Below are positions 16,086 through 23,971 of a DNA stretch of 55,787 bases, piece after piece (the stretch's first letter is position 1; each line of letters opens with the position of its first letter). Source of the DNA: Anaerolineae bacterium (GTDB lineage: Bacteria > Chloroflexota > Anaerolineae > Aggregatilineales > Phototrophicaceae); NCBI GenBank assembly GCA_022826865.1, contig JAJDUC010000051.1:1-55787 (forward strand), written 5' to 3'. The position numbers and the translations under genes are program-made. The notes below the pieces were generated by a model. That model saw only the letters and a list, made by a program, of their open reading frames with translations, was not told the DNA's origin and made no database searches.

Positions 16086-17975
16086 CTAGGCTTGAACGAG
16101 CGACGTCTTGATATAGGCGACGACTTCCGCCGCCAAATCGTAATCGCCACCGGGGATGATATACGCGCCTTGAATCGACCCGGCCATCCGGTCAAACAGC
16201 TCATGCGCGATCAACATGCCCTCATGCTGTGGGTCTGCGGCAGCGCCGATCCGCGACAGAATGCCATCCGGCACGCTGATGCCAGGCACTTCGTTGTTCA
16301 AAAAGCGCGCCTGTCTGTGGCTGTGCAGGGGCATCACCGCCATCAATACCGGCAAAGCGAAGGCTTCGCCCGCCACGTCCTCATAACGCCGCTGAAAGCG
16401 TTTGATGCGCTCCGGCTCGAATATCGCCTGCCCCAGCGCAAAATCGGCGCCCGCCGCCAGCTTATTCCTGAGGATGCGGATTTCGCGCTCAATGTCTTCG
16501 GCGCCCATATTCAGCGCGCAGCCGACCGTGAAACTGCTCGGCTGGCCGATGCTGTGCCCGGCCATATCGACACCCCGGTTCATGCCCTGCTTGATCACGC
16601 CGATCAAACGCGAGGGCGCCACATCATTCACATCGCTGGCATCGGGAAAATCGCCAATGCGGGTGGGATCGCCCATGACAACAAATAGATTGCGCAAACC
16701 CAGGGCGTGCGAAGCCAGCAAGTCTCCCTGAACACGCAGCATGTTGCGGCCGCGCGTGGGAAAATGCAGGACCGTCTCTATGCCAAGCTGCGATTGCAGC
16801 AAATGCGCCACCGCCCAGGCGCTCATTTTCATCCGCGCCGCCGGCGTATCAGCCACGTTGATGAGGTCGGCGCCGGCCGCGCGCAAGCGCCGCGCCTCCT
16901 GAAGCAGCGTATCCGTGCGGTAACTGCGCAGCGGCGCCATCTCCACCGTCACCGTGAATTGGCCGGCGTCGAGGCGCTCGGCCAAGGCCGTCGGCGCATC
17001 GGGCGCATGCGCCTCATGTTCGACATCGACTTCGCCGATGTGCAAGTCGACGAATTCCGCCATCGGCTGGTCGAGCGCCGCGCGCATCGCCGCGATATGT
17101 TCCGGTGTTGTGCCGCAGCAGCCGCCGATCAAAGTGGCGCCAATATGGACAAAGGTCGTTGCGCAATCGGCGAAATACTCGGCTGTGGCCGGATAGAGGA
17201 TGCGGCCGCCGACAACTTCAGGAAATCCCGCATTCGGCATCGCCGAAAAGACGGCGTCGGGCACGGCATAACGCATCTGCCGCAGCAGCTCCGCAATGCC
17301 GGCTGGGCCGCTGCCGCAATTGACGCCGATCACGTCAGCGCCGGACCGATGCAAGTCGTTCGCCACCCGCGCCGGCGGGTAACCGGCATAACTCAAGTTC
17401 TCATGGTAAAAGGTCGCCTGCGCGATGATTGGCGCATCGGCGTCAAGCTCGCGCAGAACCCGGATCGCCAGAAGCAATTCTTTGTGTTCGCTGAAAGTCT
17501 CAAATTGCAAGGCATCAACGCCGGCGCCCAAAAGCGCAAACAACTGCTCGGCGTATGCCGCCTCAGCCTCGGCTTGGGACAGGCGGCCATAAGGATAAGT
17601 GCCGACGCCCAATGGCCCGACCGAGCCAACGACATACAAGTCATCGCGGTCGCTCTCGGCGACAGCCAACTGCGCCAATTCAACCCCGCGCCGATTGATC
17701 AACTCGACCAGGCCGCCGCGCCCGGAATTGGCCAGCTTCAAGCCATTGGCGCCGAATGTATTGGTTTCGATCAGATCAGCGCCCGCCTGGATGTAGGCTT
17801 TGTGTACGGCCAACACCACTTCCGGGTCATCGACATTCATCGCGTCGAAACAGGCGTCCGCCCGCGCCTGCGATTCCAGGTGCAGCATCGTGCCCATCGC
17901 GCCGTCCGCCAGCAGCGGCTTGCCTGAGTTCAGTCGTTCGCGGAAAGGCTGTCTGCTCATGCGTCCTCTGCGCAT
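16086..17975 (-). CDS. yitJ: Bifunctional homocysteine S-methyltransferase / methylenetetrahydrofolate reductase
   Basis: A 629-residue fusion. Residues about 10-310 are a zinc-dependent homocysteine methyltransferase, with DGAMGTML near the N-terminus and zinc ligands Cys220 (GVNCGSG) and Cys286-Cys287 (GGCCGTTPEH). Residues about 330-629 form a MetF-like TIM barrel reducing 5,10-methylene-THF with FAD (VTVEMAPLRS, INVADTP, FVVMGDPTR, GADFALGQ). Together they supply methyl groups for methionine. Starts at 17975 or 17960 are both possible. It is divergent from the transglycosylase gene, 87 bp apart. No SAM riboswitch was recognised upstream. metG lies 11 kb away. Confidence 0.95.
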   Translation of the reverse strand: MRRGRMSRQPFRERLNSGKPLLADGAMGTMLHLESQARADACFDAMNVDDPEVVLAVHKAYIQAGADLIETNTFGANGLKLANSGRGGLVELINRRGVELAQLAVAESDRDDLYVVGSVGPLGVGTYPYGRLSQAEAEAAYAEQLFALLGAGVDALQFETFSEHKELLLAIRVLRELDADAPIIAQATFYHENLSYAGYPPARVANDLHRSGADVIGVNCGSGPAGIAELLRQMRYAVPDAVFSAMPNAGFPEVVGGRILYPATAEYFADCATTFVHIGATLIGGCCGTTPEHIAAMRAALDQPMAEFVDLHIGEVDVEHEAHAPDAPTALAERLDAGQFTVTVEMAPLRSYRTDTLLQEARRLRAAGADLINVADTPAARMKMSAWAVAHLLQSQLGIETVLHFPTRGRNMLRVQGDLLASHALGLRNLFVVMGDPTRIGDFPDASDVNDVAPSRLIGVIKQGMNRGVDMAGHSIGQPSSFTVGCALNMGAEDIEREIRILRNKLAAGADFALGQAIFEPERIKRFQRRYEDVAGEAFALPVLMAVMPLHSHRQARFLNNEVPGISVPDGILSRIGAAADPQHEGMLIAHELFDRMAGSIQGAYIIPGGDYDLAAEVVAYIKTSLVQA

Positions 17976-18062
17976 AATCGCGCCTTGGCGCGCTACCGGA
18001 AACGCGAGTTTCGCGTATGGTAGATGGAAGACGGCGTCAAGGACGCATCCGGCAACTAGCCA

Positions 18063-18974
18063 ATGCTATTGCCGCAATCGTCGGACGCTGCCAACATCGC
18101 AGAGTTTAGCAGAAAACCCGGAGGTCTTCTATTGAAACTGGATTCGCCGGCCGTCAGCAAGAACCCGGGAATCTTGAAGAGGATGGCCAGCAGCTTGACC
18201 GCCCTGCGCCAAAGAAAGCAAGGCGCAAAATCCGGACATCGCTGGCGCAACGCCAGGACTTTGATTGGGGGCGCGATCAAGCTTCTGCGCCTCTGCCTGG
18301 CGCAGATCCGCGGTGGCGGCAAAATCATCAAGCGGGGCGAGGTCTACTATCTGCCGCTTTGGCTGGTGATTGCCGGCGCGCTCCTACTGGCGTCGACGGT
18401 ATTCTGGGGCGATATCGGCCGCGCCGTCCTGCAAACGATTCGCCCGTCCCCAAGGACGGACCTGGCCGCCTTCTTCGCGCCCGCGGTTCAATCCTGGTCG
18501 GATGACATCGCCCGTTGGGCAGCGCAACACGTGGTGGACCCGCAACTTCTCGCAACCGTGATGCAGATTGAATCTTGCGGCCATCCCACCGTGATCAGCA
18601 GCGCCGGCGCCCAAGGCCTCTTTCAAGTCATGCCTTTTCACTTTGCCGAGGGTGAATCCATGCTCGACCCAAACACCAACGCCAAACGCGGCGCGAGTTT
18701 TCTCAATTATTGTTTTGATGCTGCCGATGGCGTGATTGGCTTGGCCCTCGCCTGTTACAACGGCGGGCCGTCGGTCATTAATCAGGCGCGCGAAAACTGG
18801 TCATTCGAAACGCGCAAGTACTACCGCTGGGGTGTGGGCATCTATAGCGATGCCGTCGCCGGCCATGCCCGCAGCGAGACGCTGGACCAATGGCTGACGG
18901 CGGGCGGCGACCGCCTCTGCAACAGCGCGCTAACTGCTCTCAGCGAAAATTCGGGGCCGGCAAGCGAACCCTGA
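18063..18974 (+). CDS. Membrane-anchored lytic transglycosylase (SLT domain)
   Basis: A 303-residue protein with a basic N-terminal cytoplasmic stretch, one TM helix (about 98-118, LPLWLVIAGALLLASTVFWG), and an SLT lysozyme-like domain outside the membrane. Catalytic Glu170 is in VMQIESCG; the family motifs AQGLFQVMP, DPNTNAKRGASFL and ALACYNGGP follow. It should cleave peptidoglycan with anhydro-muropeptide release. The N-terminal 40 residues are uncertain because an in-frame ATG at 18183 is also possible. Convergent with lexA. Confidence 0.88.
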   Translation: MLLPQSSDAANIAEFSRKPGGLLLKLDSPAVSKNPGILKRMASSLTALRQRKQGAKSGHRWRNARTLIGGAIKLLRLCLAQIRGGGKIIKRGEVYYLPLWLVIAGALLLASTVFWGDIGRAVLQTIRPSPRTDLAAFFAPAVQSWSDDIARWAAQHVVDPQLLATVMQIESCGHPTVISSAGAQGLFQVMPFHFAEGESMLDPNTNAKRGASFLNYCFDAADGVIGLALACYNGGPSVINQARENWSFETRKYYRWGVGIYSDAVAGHARSETLDQWLTAGGDRLCNSALTALSENSGPASEP

Positions 18975-18976
18975 GC

Positions 18977-19003
18977 GCCCGGCTCTTCCCGGTTCAGCCG
19001 GGC
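18977..19003. terminator. Hairpin between convergent transglycosylase and lexA genes
   Basis: GCCCGGCT (18977-18984) and AGCCGGGC (18996-19003) form a perfect 8-bp stem with an 11-nt loop, filling the 29-bp gap between two converging stop codons. No T-run follows on either side, so its efficiency as an intrinsic terminator is uncertain. Confidence 0.45.
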
Positions 19004-19684
19004 TCAATGGAAGTTGCGCATCACCGAAAGCACCTTGCCTTTGACCTCGCAATTGGACGGATGCACATATATCGGCTGATATTCCTGGTTGGCGGGCTGC
19101 AAGCGGATCTGCTCGGCTTCGCGATAGAAGTGCTTGAGCGTGGTTTCATTCTCTTCGCTCAGCCAGGCCGCCACCATCTCGCCATTTTCCGCTGTGTTCT
19201 GCTGCCGCAGGATGACGATGTCGCCATCCTGAATCATCGAGTCGATCATGGAATTGCCGCGCACCGTCAAGGCGAAAACCTCGTTTTCATCGTATCCGCT
19301 GAGCATTTGCGGCGGCACGGCAATGTAATCGTCTTCATCGATATGGTGACCGATGTCATCAGGCAGGGCTATGGGTTCGCCCGCGGCGATCCGCCCCACC
19401 AGCGCCACCCGCTGCGGCCCCGGCGCGCCGAATACGCGCGGACCGCTCGATAAACCGGGGATCGCGCCGATAATGCGCAGACCGCGCGATACCTTGCCCG
19501 AGCGCTCAATATAACCGGCGTCCACCAACTTGTTCAAATTGTAGTTCACCACCGAAGTCGAACCGATATCGCATTCCTCGCCGATCTCGCGAATCGAAGG
19601 CGGAAAACCACGCTCCTGCATATAGTTGTGCATAAATCGCATCATATTCTGTTGACGCTGCGACAATCTGTTAAATGCTTTCAT
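19004..19684 (-). CDS. lexA: LexA repressor
   Basis: A 226-residue SOS repressor. The N-terminal winged helix (about 1-70) has FPPSIREIGE and a recognition helix with STSVVNYNLNKL. The self-cleavage site is Ala101-Gly102 in GRIAAGEP. The S24-peptidase dyad is Ser145 (VRGNSMID) and Lys184 (TTLKHFYRE). All catalytic residues are present, so RecA-stimulated autocleavage is expected. It has its own promoter with an operator-like palindrome between the -35 and -10. dprA lies 134 bp upstream on the same strand. Confidence 0.97.
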   Translation of the reverse strand: MKAFNRLSQRQQNMMRFMHNYMQERGFPPSIREIGEECDIGSTSVVNYNLNKLVDAGYIERSGKVSRGLRIIGAIPGLSSGPRVFGAPGPQRVALVGRIAAGEPIALPDDIGHHIDEDDYIAVPPQMLSGYDENEVFALTVRGNSMIDSMIQDGDIVILRQQNTAENGEMVAAWLSEENETTLKHFYREAEQIRLQPANQEYQPIYVHPSNCEVKGKVLSVMRNFH

Positions 19685-19747
19685 TTCCTCGCCCTCATTT
19701 CGGTTTCACCAGCCAGCCCAAATCGGCAGACTCCGGTCTCCTTTACC

Positions 19748-19783
19748 AGTATACACGAACATTTGTTTGTGCCGCAAATGTTC
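19748..19783 (-). promoter_or_regulatory. lexA promoter with overlapping LexA-box-like palindrome
   Basis: On the minus strand, -35 TTGCGG (19772-19777), 18-bp spacer, -10 TATACT (19748-19753). GAACATTTG (19757-19765) and CAAATGTTC (19775-19783) form perfect 9-bp arms around a 9-bp centre. The proximal part, CGAACATTTGTTTG, fits the GAAC-N4-GTT(C/T) pattern of Gram-positive-type LexA boxes. The placement implies autorepression (inference). Confidence 0.65.
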
Positions 19784-19817
19784 TATTAAGAAATTTCGTG
19801 AATAACCTGACTTAATC

Positions 19818-20690
19818 TTACAAGCAAAACAAACCATCGAGCGGATTATCGCGCTTGAGCACGCAGGCGCCGCCTTTGATCAAGGCCTGATTGCCGCTCG
19901 CCGGCAAATCAAACGTAAAGACCGGCCGCCACTGTTCCCGCGCGAAACGGGCGCTGTACATCGCGCCGCCATCCACATGCGATTCCACTACAATTACAGC
20001 CCGGCTCAACCCGCTGATGATTCGATTGCGCGCAACAAGCCGCTGCGCATTGGCGCCCCATTCCGGAAGCGCCTCGCTGATGACCGCGCCGCTCCCGCGA
20101 ATGCGCGCCGCCAATGCCCGGTTCGCCTCCGGGTAAACATTGAGCAAGCCACTGCCCAGCACGGCGATCGTCCGGCCCTGCGCCGAAAGCGCGCCGGTAT
20201 GCGCGGCTGTGTCCACGCCCAGCGCCAAGCCGCTGACGACCGCGCAGCCCTTCCGCGCCAGCTTCATCGCCAGCTGCAACGTCAGGAATCGCGCCTCCGC
20301 CGAGGGCTGGCGCGTACCAACGATTGCCAAGGCCTCAGCCATGTTTTCGGGCTGTGCCTGACCACTGATGAAAAGCGCGGGCGGCGCGTCGGCCAAGCCG
20401 CGCAGCGCTTGCGGATAAGCGCGGTCAAAGGCCGTAAGCGCGTCGATGTCTTGGCCACGCCACCGTTCCAGGTCCGCCGCCGCCCGCACCGGGTTGATAC
20501 CGCGGATTTCGCGGGCAATCGCCCGCCCCACGCCGCGGACCTTGAGCAATTGCGCGGTCGACGCCGCCAGGATCGCTTCGAGATCCTGGTCAAAATGTTG
20601 GAGCAAACTGTCGAGGGTTTTGGCGCCGATGCTCGGCGAGAGGCATAAGGCCAGACAATGCGCGTCCAGCTGCCGTTCAGTCCTCTTCAT
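19818..20690 (-). CDS. dprA: DNA-processing protein DprA (Smf)
   Basis: A 290-residue protein that loads RecA onto incoming single-stranded DNA during transformation. An N-terminal helix-hairpin-helix (about 15-65, LLKVRGVGRAIAREI) precedes the Rossmann-like core with AIVGTRQPS, VVSGLALGVDTAAHTGAL, IAVLGSGLLNVYPEAN, and ARNRIISGLSRAVIVVE. The usual C-terminal winged helix is missing, so it is a short form. Its start overlaps the end of the HTH gene by 14 bp, implying translational coupling. Confidence 0.93.
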   Translation of the reverse strand: MKRTERQLDAHCLALCLSPSIGAKTLDSLLQHFDQDLEAILAASTAQLLKVRGVGRAIAREIRGINPVRAAADLERWRGQDIDALTAFDRAYPQALRGLADAPPALFISGQAQPENMAEALAIVGTRQPSAEARFLTLQLAMKLARKGCAVVSGLALGVDTAAHTGALSAQGRTIAVLGSGLLNVYPEANRALAARIRGSGAVISEALPEWGANAQRLVARNRIISGLSRAVIVVESHVDGGAMYSARFAREQWRPVFTFDLPASGNQALIKGGACVLKRDNPLDGLFCL

Positions 20691-21303
20691 AATATTCTAC
20701 GATGGAGAGCTGCATCGCATTGATGAAGGTGTTCACCTGACGCAACAAAGTCGACCATTCCGAGGAATTGCTCGGCTGGGACAATTCCGACCAGGTCAGA
20801 ATTGAGTTCAAGACGAAGTCGCTGAAGAAGTAGAAACCCCTCATGGCTTGGGGCAGCGTCAAGCCATCCGCTATCAGGTGCGCGGCATAATCTTTACCCA
20901 GATTGATGGCGGCGCTGAGCTTCTCATCCGGCGCGCCGGCGGCCAAATAGCTGCGAATCGCCTCCAGCGCGCGCCGGCCCTGCTCGCGCAGATGCTGCTT
21001 GCTGCCATCGCTCATCGCCATATACCAGGGCGCCGATTCCAGAACATCGCTGCCGACCTGCATGCGCGTCTGGCCCAGCGCGCTCTGAATGATCACCTGT
21101 AATTCGATCGGTTCAATCTCGCTCTTGCTCTGCGCGTAGTTGTTCAGCTCGCGGACGTTGAAACGGCGATGATTGCCGGCTGTGCGGCGGAAGGGCAATT
21201 TGCCGCTGTCCGCCCAATTACGCACCGTCGCCGGGTGAACACCCAGGATGTCGGCGGCGCGCCGCAGGCTGACCCATTCGTTGCTTTCCTTACTGCTGGC
21301 CAT
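20677..21303 (-). CDS. MerR/excisionase-type HTH protein with helical C-terminal domain
   Basis: A 208-residue protein. Residues 10-60 form a MerR-like winged helix (SLRRAADILGVHPATVRNWADSGKLPFRR ... NHRRFNVREL). The C-terminal about 140 residues are predicted helical and end in an acidic EYYEED; they resemble the four-helix sensor domains fused to such HTHs, but no ligand motif is recognised. The gene overlaps dprA by 14 bp, so it may regulate or be co-produced with DNA-uptake functions. A promoter lies just upstream. Confidence 0.85.
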   Translation of the reverse strand: MASSKESNEWVSLRRAADILGVHPATVRNWADSGKLPFRRTAGNHRRFNVRELNNYAQSKSEIEPIELQVIIQSALGQTRMQVGSDVLESAPWYMAMSDGSKQHLREQGRRALEAIRSYLAAGAPDEKLSAAINLGKDYAAHLIADGLTLPQAMRGFYFFSDFVLNSILTWSELSQPSNSSEWSTLLRQVNTFINAMQLSIVEYYEED

Positions 21304-21338
21304 GGTAGTAAAATCGCAATTCGTCGTTCACGCTAACA

Positions 21339-21366
21339 AGTATACTCGAATGATTTCATCGGGCAA
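21339..21366 (-). promoter_or_regulatory. Promoter of the HTH-dprA transcript
   Basis: On the minus strand, -35 TTGCCC (21361-21366), 16-bp spacer, -10 TATACT (21339-21344). About 30 bp of leader before the ATG at 21303. Confidence 0.5.
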
Positions 21367-21405
21367 TAAGTCTCATCCAAGCCGCTGCAGCGCCTTGCGG
21401 CGCGC

Positions 21406-22395
21406 TCAGGGCGCCGGCAGCTTGCGCCAGTCAGGCGGGCGCCGCCGCAGCCGCCAGCGCCAGCCCAATGGATACCCCAACATTTTTGCCACATCACCCA
21501 GCAAGAAAATCAGCGGCATCGCGACAATGCAATATAGCCAGACAGCCGCTGAACTGGCGCGCGCGCGCCGCATGACAGCGGGCAAACGCCGGTACGGCCC
21601 GGCCAGGTAAACCGCGCCGGCTACGACGTACAAGATCCAGGCCGCAGGATGCGCCAGCAAGCCGGCAAACAGAATCGCCGGCGCCAGCAGCAAATAACTC
21701 GCGTAGCGGATGAAGTGACGCTTGGGCCATAGATTCGCCTTGCCGTCGCCGCGCGCATAAAGAAAATATTGTCGGAAAAACTGCGCCGGCGTCCGCCGCG
21801 GACGAAAATGCGCCAGCGCTTCCGGCACAAAGACAAAGCGCATGCCCCGGCGCCGCAGGCGCAGATCAAAGACGAGATCTTCGCAAAAATCCAGCCACTC
21901 GGGATAATAGCCAATCGCCATAGCCGCCGACTTGCGAAACGCGACGCTGCGACTGCTCGGCAAAAAAGACGCCGCGTCAATCTCCCTGGCCAGCGGCAGC
22001 GTCGCCGCGCCCAGCGCAATCTCAAAGGGTCCCCGAGGGTCCGCCTGAAAGAAACCGCCGACCACATCAATATCGGCATCCGCCAGCAGCGGCGCCGTAA
22101 TCTTCGCCAGCCAGTCATCGTTCAGGCGCAGACCGGCGTCAGTCACCGCGATGATATCGCCCGCCGCCGCCGCTATCGCGCGGTTCCGCCCCTGGCTGAT
22201 GTTGCAGCCCTCTTCAACCAGCAAACGCAGCGGCAGGCGATCGGCATACGTCCGCATGATCGCGACGGTATCGTCGCGGCTGCCGCCGTCCACAATGACG
22301 ATCTCGTCCGGCGGCCGCGTCTGCCGCAGGATCGAATCAAAGAGCTGACGGATATTGTCGCCCTCATTGAGTACGGTCGCGATCAGGCTAATCAT
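21406..22395 (-). CDS. Family 2 glycosyltransferase with C-terminal membrane helices
   Basis: A 329-residue protein. The GT-A core begins with ISLIATVLNEGDNI, then EIVIVDGGSRDDTV, AAAGDIIAVTDAGLRLNDDW (DxD-like region) and an acceptor-side CEDLVFDLRLRRRG. The last about 90 residues contain two or three TM helices. It probably adds a sugar to a lipid carrier or envelope polymer on the cytoplasmic face. It starts 16 bp after the metal permease stop, so it is likely the last gene of that transcript, although no functional link is evident. Confidence 0.92.
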   Translation of the reverse strand: MISLIATVLNEGDNIRQLFDSILRQTRPPDEIVIVDGGSRDDTVAIMRTYADRLPLRLLVEEGCNISQGRNRAIAAAAGDIIAVTDAGLRLNDDWLAKITAPLLADADIDVVGGFFQADPRGPFEIALGAATLPLAREIDAASFLPSSRSVAFRKSAAMAIGYYPEWLDFCEDLVFDLRLRRRGMRFVFVPEALAHFRPRRTPAQFFRQYFLYARGDGKANLWPKRHFIRYASYLLLAPAILFAGLLAHPAAWILYVVAGAVYLAGPYRRLPAVMRRARASSAAVWLYCIVAMPLIFLLGDVAKMLGYPLGWRWRLRRRPPDWRKLPAP

Positions 22396-22411
22396 GGCGC
22401 TCGACTTGGCA

Positions 22412-23971
22412 TCATGCAGTTTCCGTCATGCTTTCGCTCGAGGTCCCGGCTGCCAATGGGCTGCCCTGTTCGATATCCGGTATGTTATAAGCCTCAAGCA
22501 TCGACCGGCGAAAGGCATGCACATGGCGATCGCCTCGTTCCGTCAGTTCGGCGCAGCGCGCCACCAGCTTCACATAACCGGTGGCGCGCAGGCGCATCAG
22601 CACACGCCCCATCTTTCGGCGCGTCCAGCGGAAGTGACGGTGCAAACTCTCTTCCCGCAATTCTGTCTTGTGTCGCGCAGTATGCTGATGATTGTGAATA
22701 TGCGCCAGCACCACCTGATCCTCAAAAAGTCGCCGGCGGTTGGCGCGGCGAATCATGGTCGAGATCAGGCCGTACCGCGGCGAAAACACCCAAGCCAATA
22801 AAAACATGAAGAAGATCATCAGCGCCATCGATGCGCTGATTGAGGTATTCCACTCTTCAGTCAGGCTTAAACCAAGCAGACGGTTGACAAGCCTAATGCC
22901 CTCGCTGAGCGGAAGCAGGCCCAAGAGCAGCCCCCGCGCCAGGTCATAACCAAAATACGCGCCGGCCGCGCCGATGATTGGACTGAGGATGAGCATAAGG
23001 CTCAGCCTATCGGTGAGCAGATATGCGGCTGCAGGCGGGATGATGAAAAAGGCGATGACCAGAATCGATCCAACCGCGTCAAAGGCGCCGACCGCGACCA
23101 AACTCACCAGCGTCATCAGCGCATAATTCATGACCGCGGGCCGGAATCCCAGCGCCGACGCCAAGGCGCTGTCAAAAGTGGCGAGCTTGAGCTCCTTGTA
23201 AAACAGCAGCACAAAGGCCAGGGACAATAAGGTCATGATCAGCGTCACCGTGATCGACTTGGGAAAGAAGACCAGAAGCGGCTCCCGCTCGAGCAATCCG
23301 GCGCTCCAGGCTTTCGCCGGCGAATACTGCCCGCAATTGCTGCAAGTTTCGGTGAAAACAGCCCGCTCATCCCGCGGGCTGATGCCGAGCTCCCGACAGT
23401 TCAGGCATTGGCGGGTGTTCTTGGCCGCCGGGTGATCGGGACTGACAGTGACCGACTCGCAATGGTCGAAACAATGGCTGTTGGCATTTGCCCAAGCCAG
23501 CCCGATCTCGCCCACCAGAACGGCATCTTCGTCGAGGTGCGCATCATCCGCGTAACGCGAAACCAAAATGACAGCGATCGCAAAAAAAAATGGAAAGGCC
23601 AGGCCGAGGGCGGCATCCTGCTTTACCAAGCCGGAACGATACAGCATCTCCGTCAGCAGGACCGTGCCGACGCCCGCCAGAGACGCCCCGAGAATCAGCC
23701 AGGGCGACGAGGTATCGCCCGCCAAATTGAAGACCTTGGTCATCAGCAAGAAGGCCACCACAATGCCCAATAACACCGTATGGCTGATGGCATCGCTTGT
23801 CAGCGCCATGCCGCGCAGCAGCAAGAATGTGCCCAGCAGCGCGCCGCTGATCGCGATCAAGCAGCCGATCAGGGTGGCTGTATTCTGCGGCGAGCGCAGG
23901 AAGGCGTTCAACTCCTCGCGCGCTGCGAAGTGTAGAAGGAAGTCAATTAGCGCGCGCTCCAGCGGCATCAT
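22412..23971 (-). CDS. Metal (Mn/Zn/Fe) ABC transporter permease with zinc-ribbon-like insertion and winged-helix tail
   Basis: A 519-residue ZnuB/MntB/TroCD-type permease. The membrane core is split: after five helices comes an insertion (about residues 165-220) with three cysteine pairs, Cys167/Cys171, Cys189/Cys192 and Cys210/Cys213, then the core resumes at PLLVFFPKSITVTLIM. The last about 120 residues form a winged helix (HRHFRWTRRKMGRVLMRLRATGYVKL). The start overlaps the end of the upstream permease by 4 bp, showing coupling. The Cys pairs could bind zinc; a sensory role for the insertion and tail is inference. Confidence 0.9.
   Translation of the reverse strand: MMPLERALIDFLLHFAAREELNAFLRSPQNTATLIGCLIAISGALLGTFLLLRGMALTSDAISHTVLLGIVVAFLLMTKVFNLAGDTSSPWLILGASLAGVGTVLLTEMLYRSGLVKQDAALGLAFPFFFAIAVILVSRYADDAHLDEDAVLVGEIGLAWANANSHCFDHCESVTVSPDHPAAKNTRQCLNCRELGISPRDERAVFTETCSNCGQYSPAKAWSAGLLEREPLLVFFPKSITVTLIMTLLSLAFVLLFYKELKLATFDSALASALGFRPAVMNYALMTLVSLVAVGAFDAVGSILVIAFFIIPPAAAYLLTDRLSLMLILSPIIGAAGAYFGYDLARGLLLGLLPLSEGIRLVNRLLGLSLTEEWNTSISASMALMIFFMFLLAWVFSPRYGLISTMIRRANRRRLFEDQVVLAHIHNHQHTARHKTELREESLHRHFRWTRRKMGRVLMRLRATGYVKLVARCAELTERGDRHVHAFRRSMLEAYNIPDIEQGSPLAAGTSSESMTETA

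Noticed and set aside
16707..17927. 406-codon plus-strand ORF opposite yitJ
   Set aside because: Arg/His-rich antisense frame without motifs; yitJ carries all catalytic residues.
17976..18062. Possible SAM riboswitch upstream of yitJ
   Set aside because: Only 87 bp separate the divergent starts and no SAM-riboswitch core could be folded by eye.
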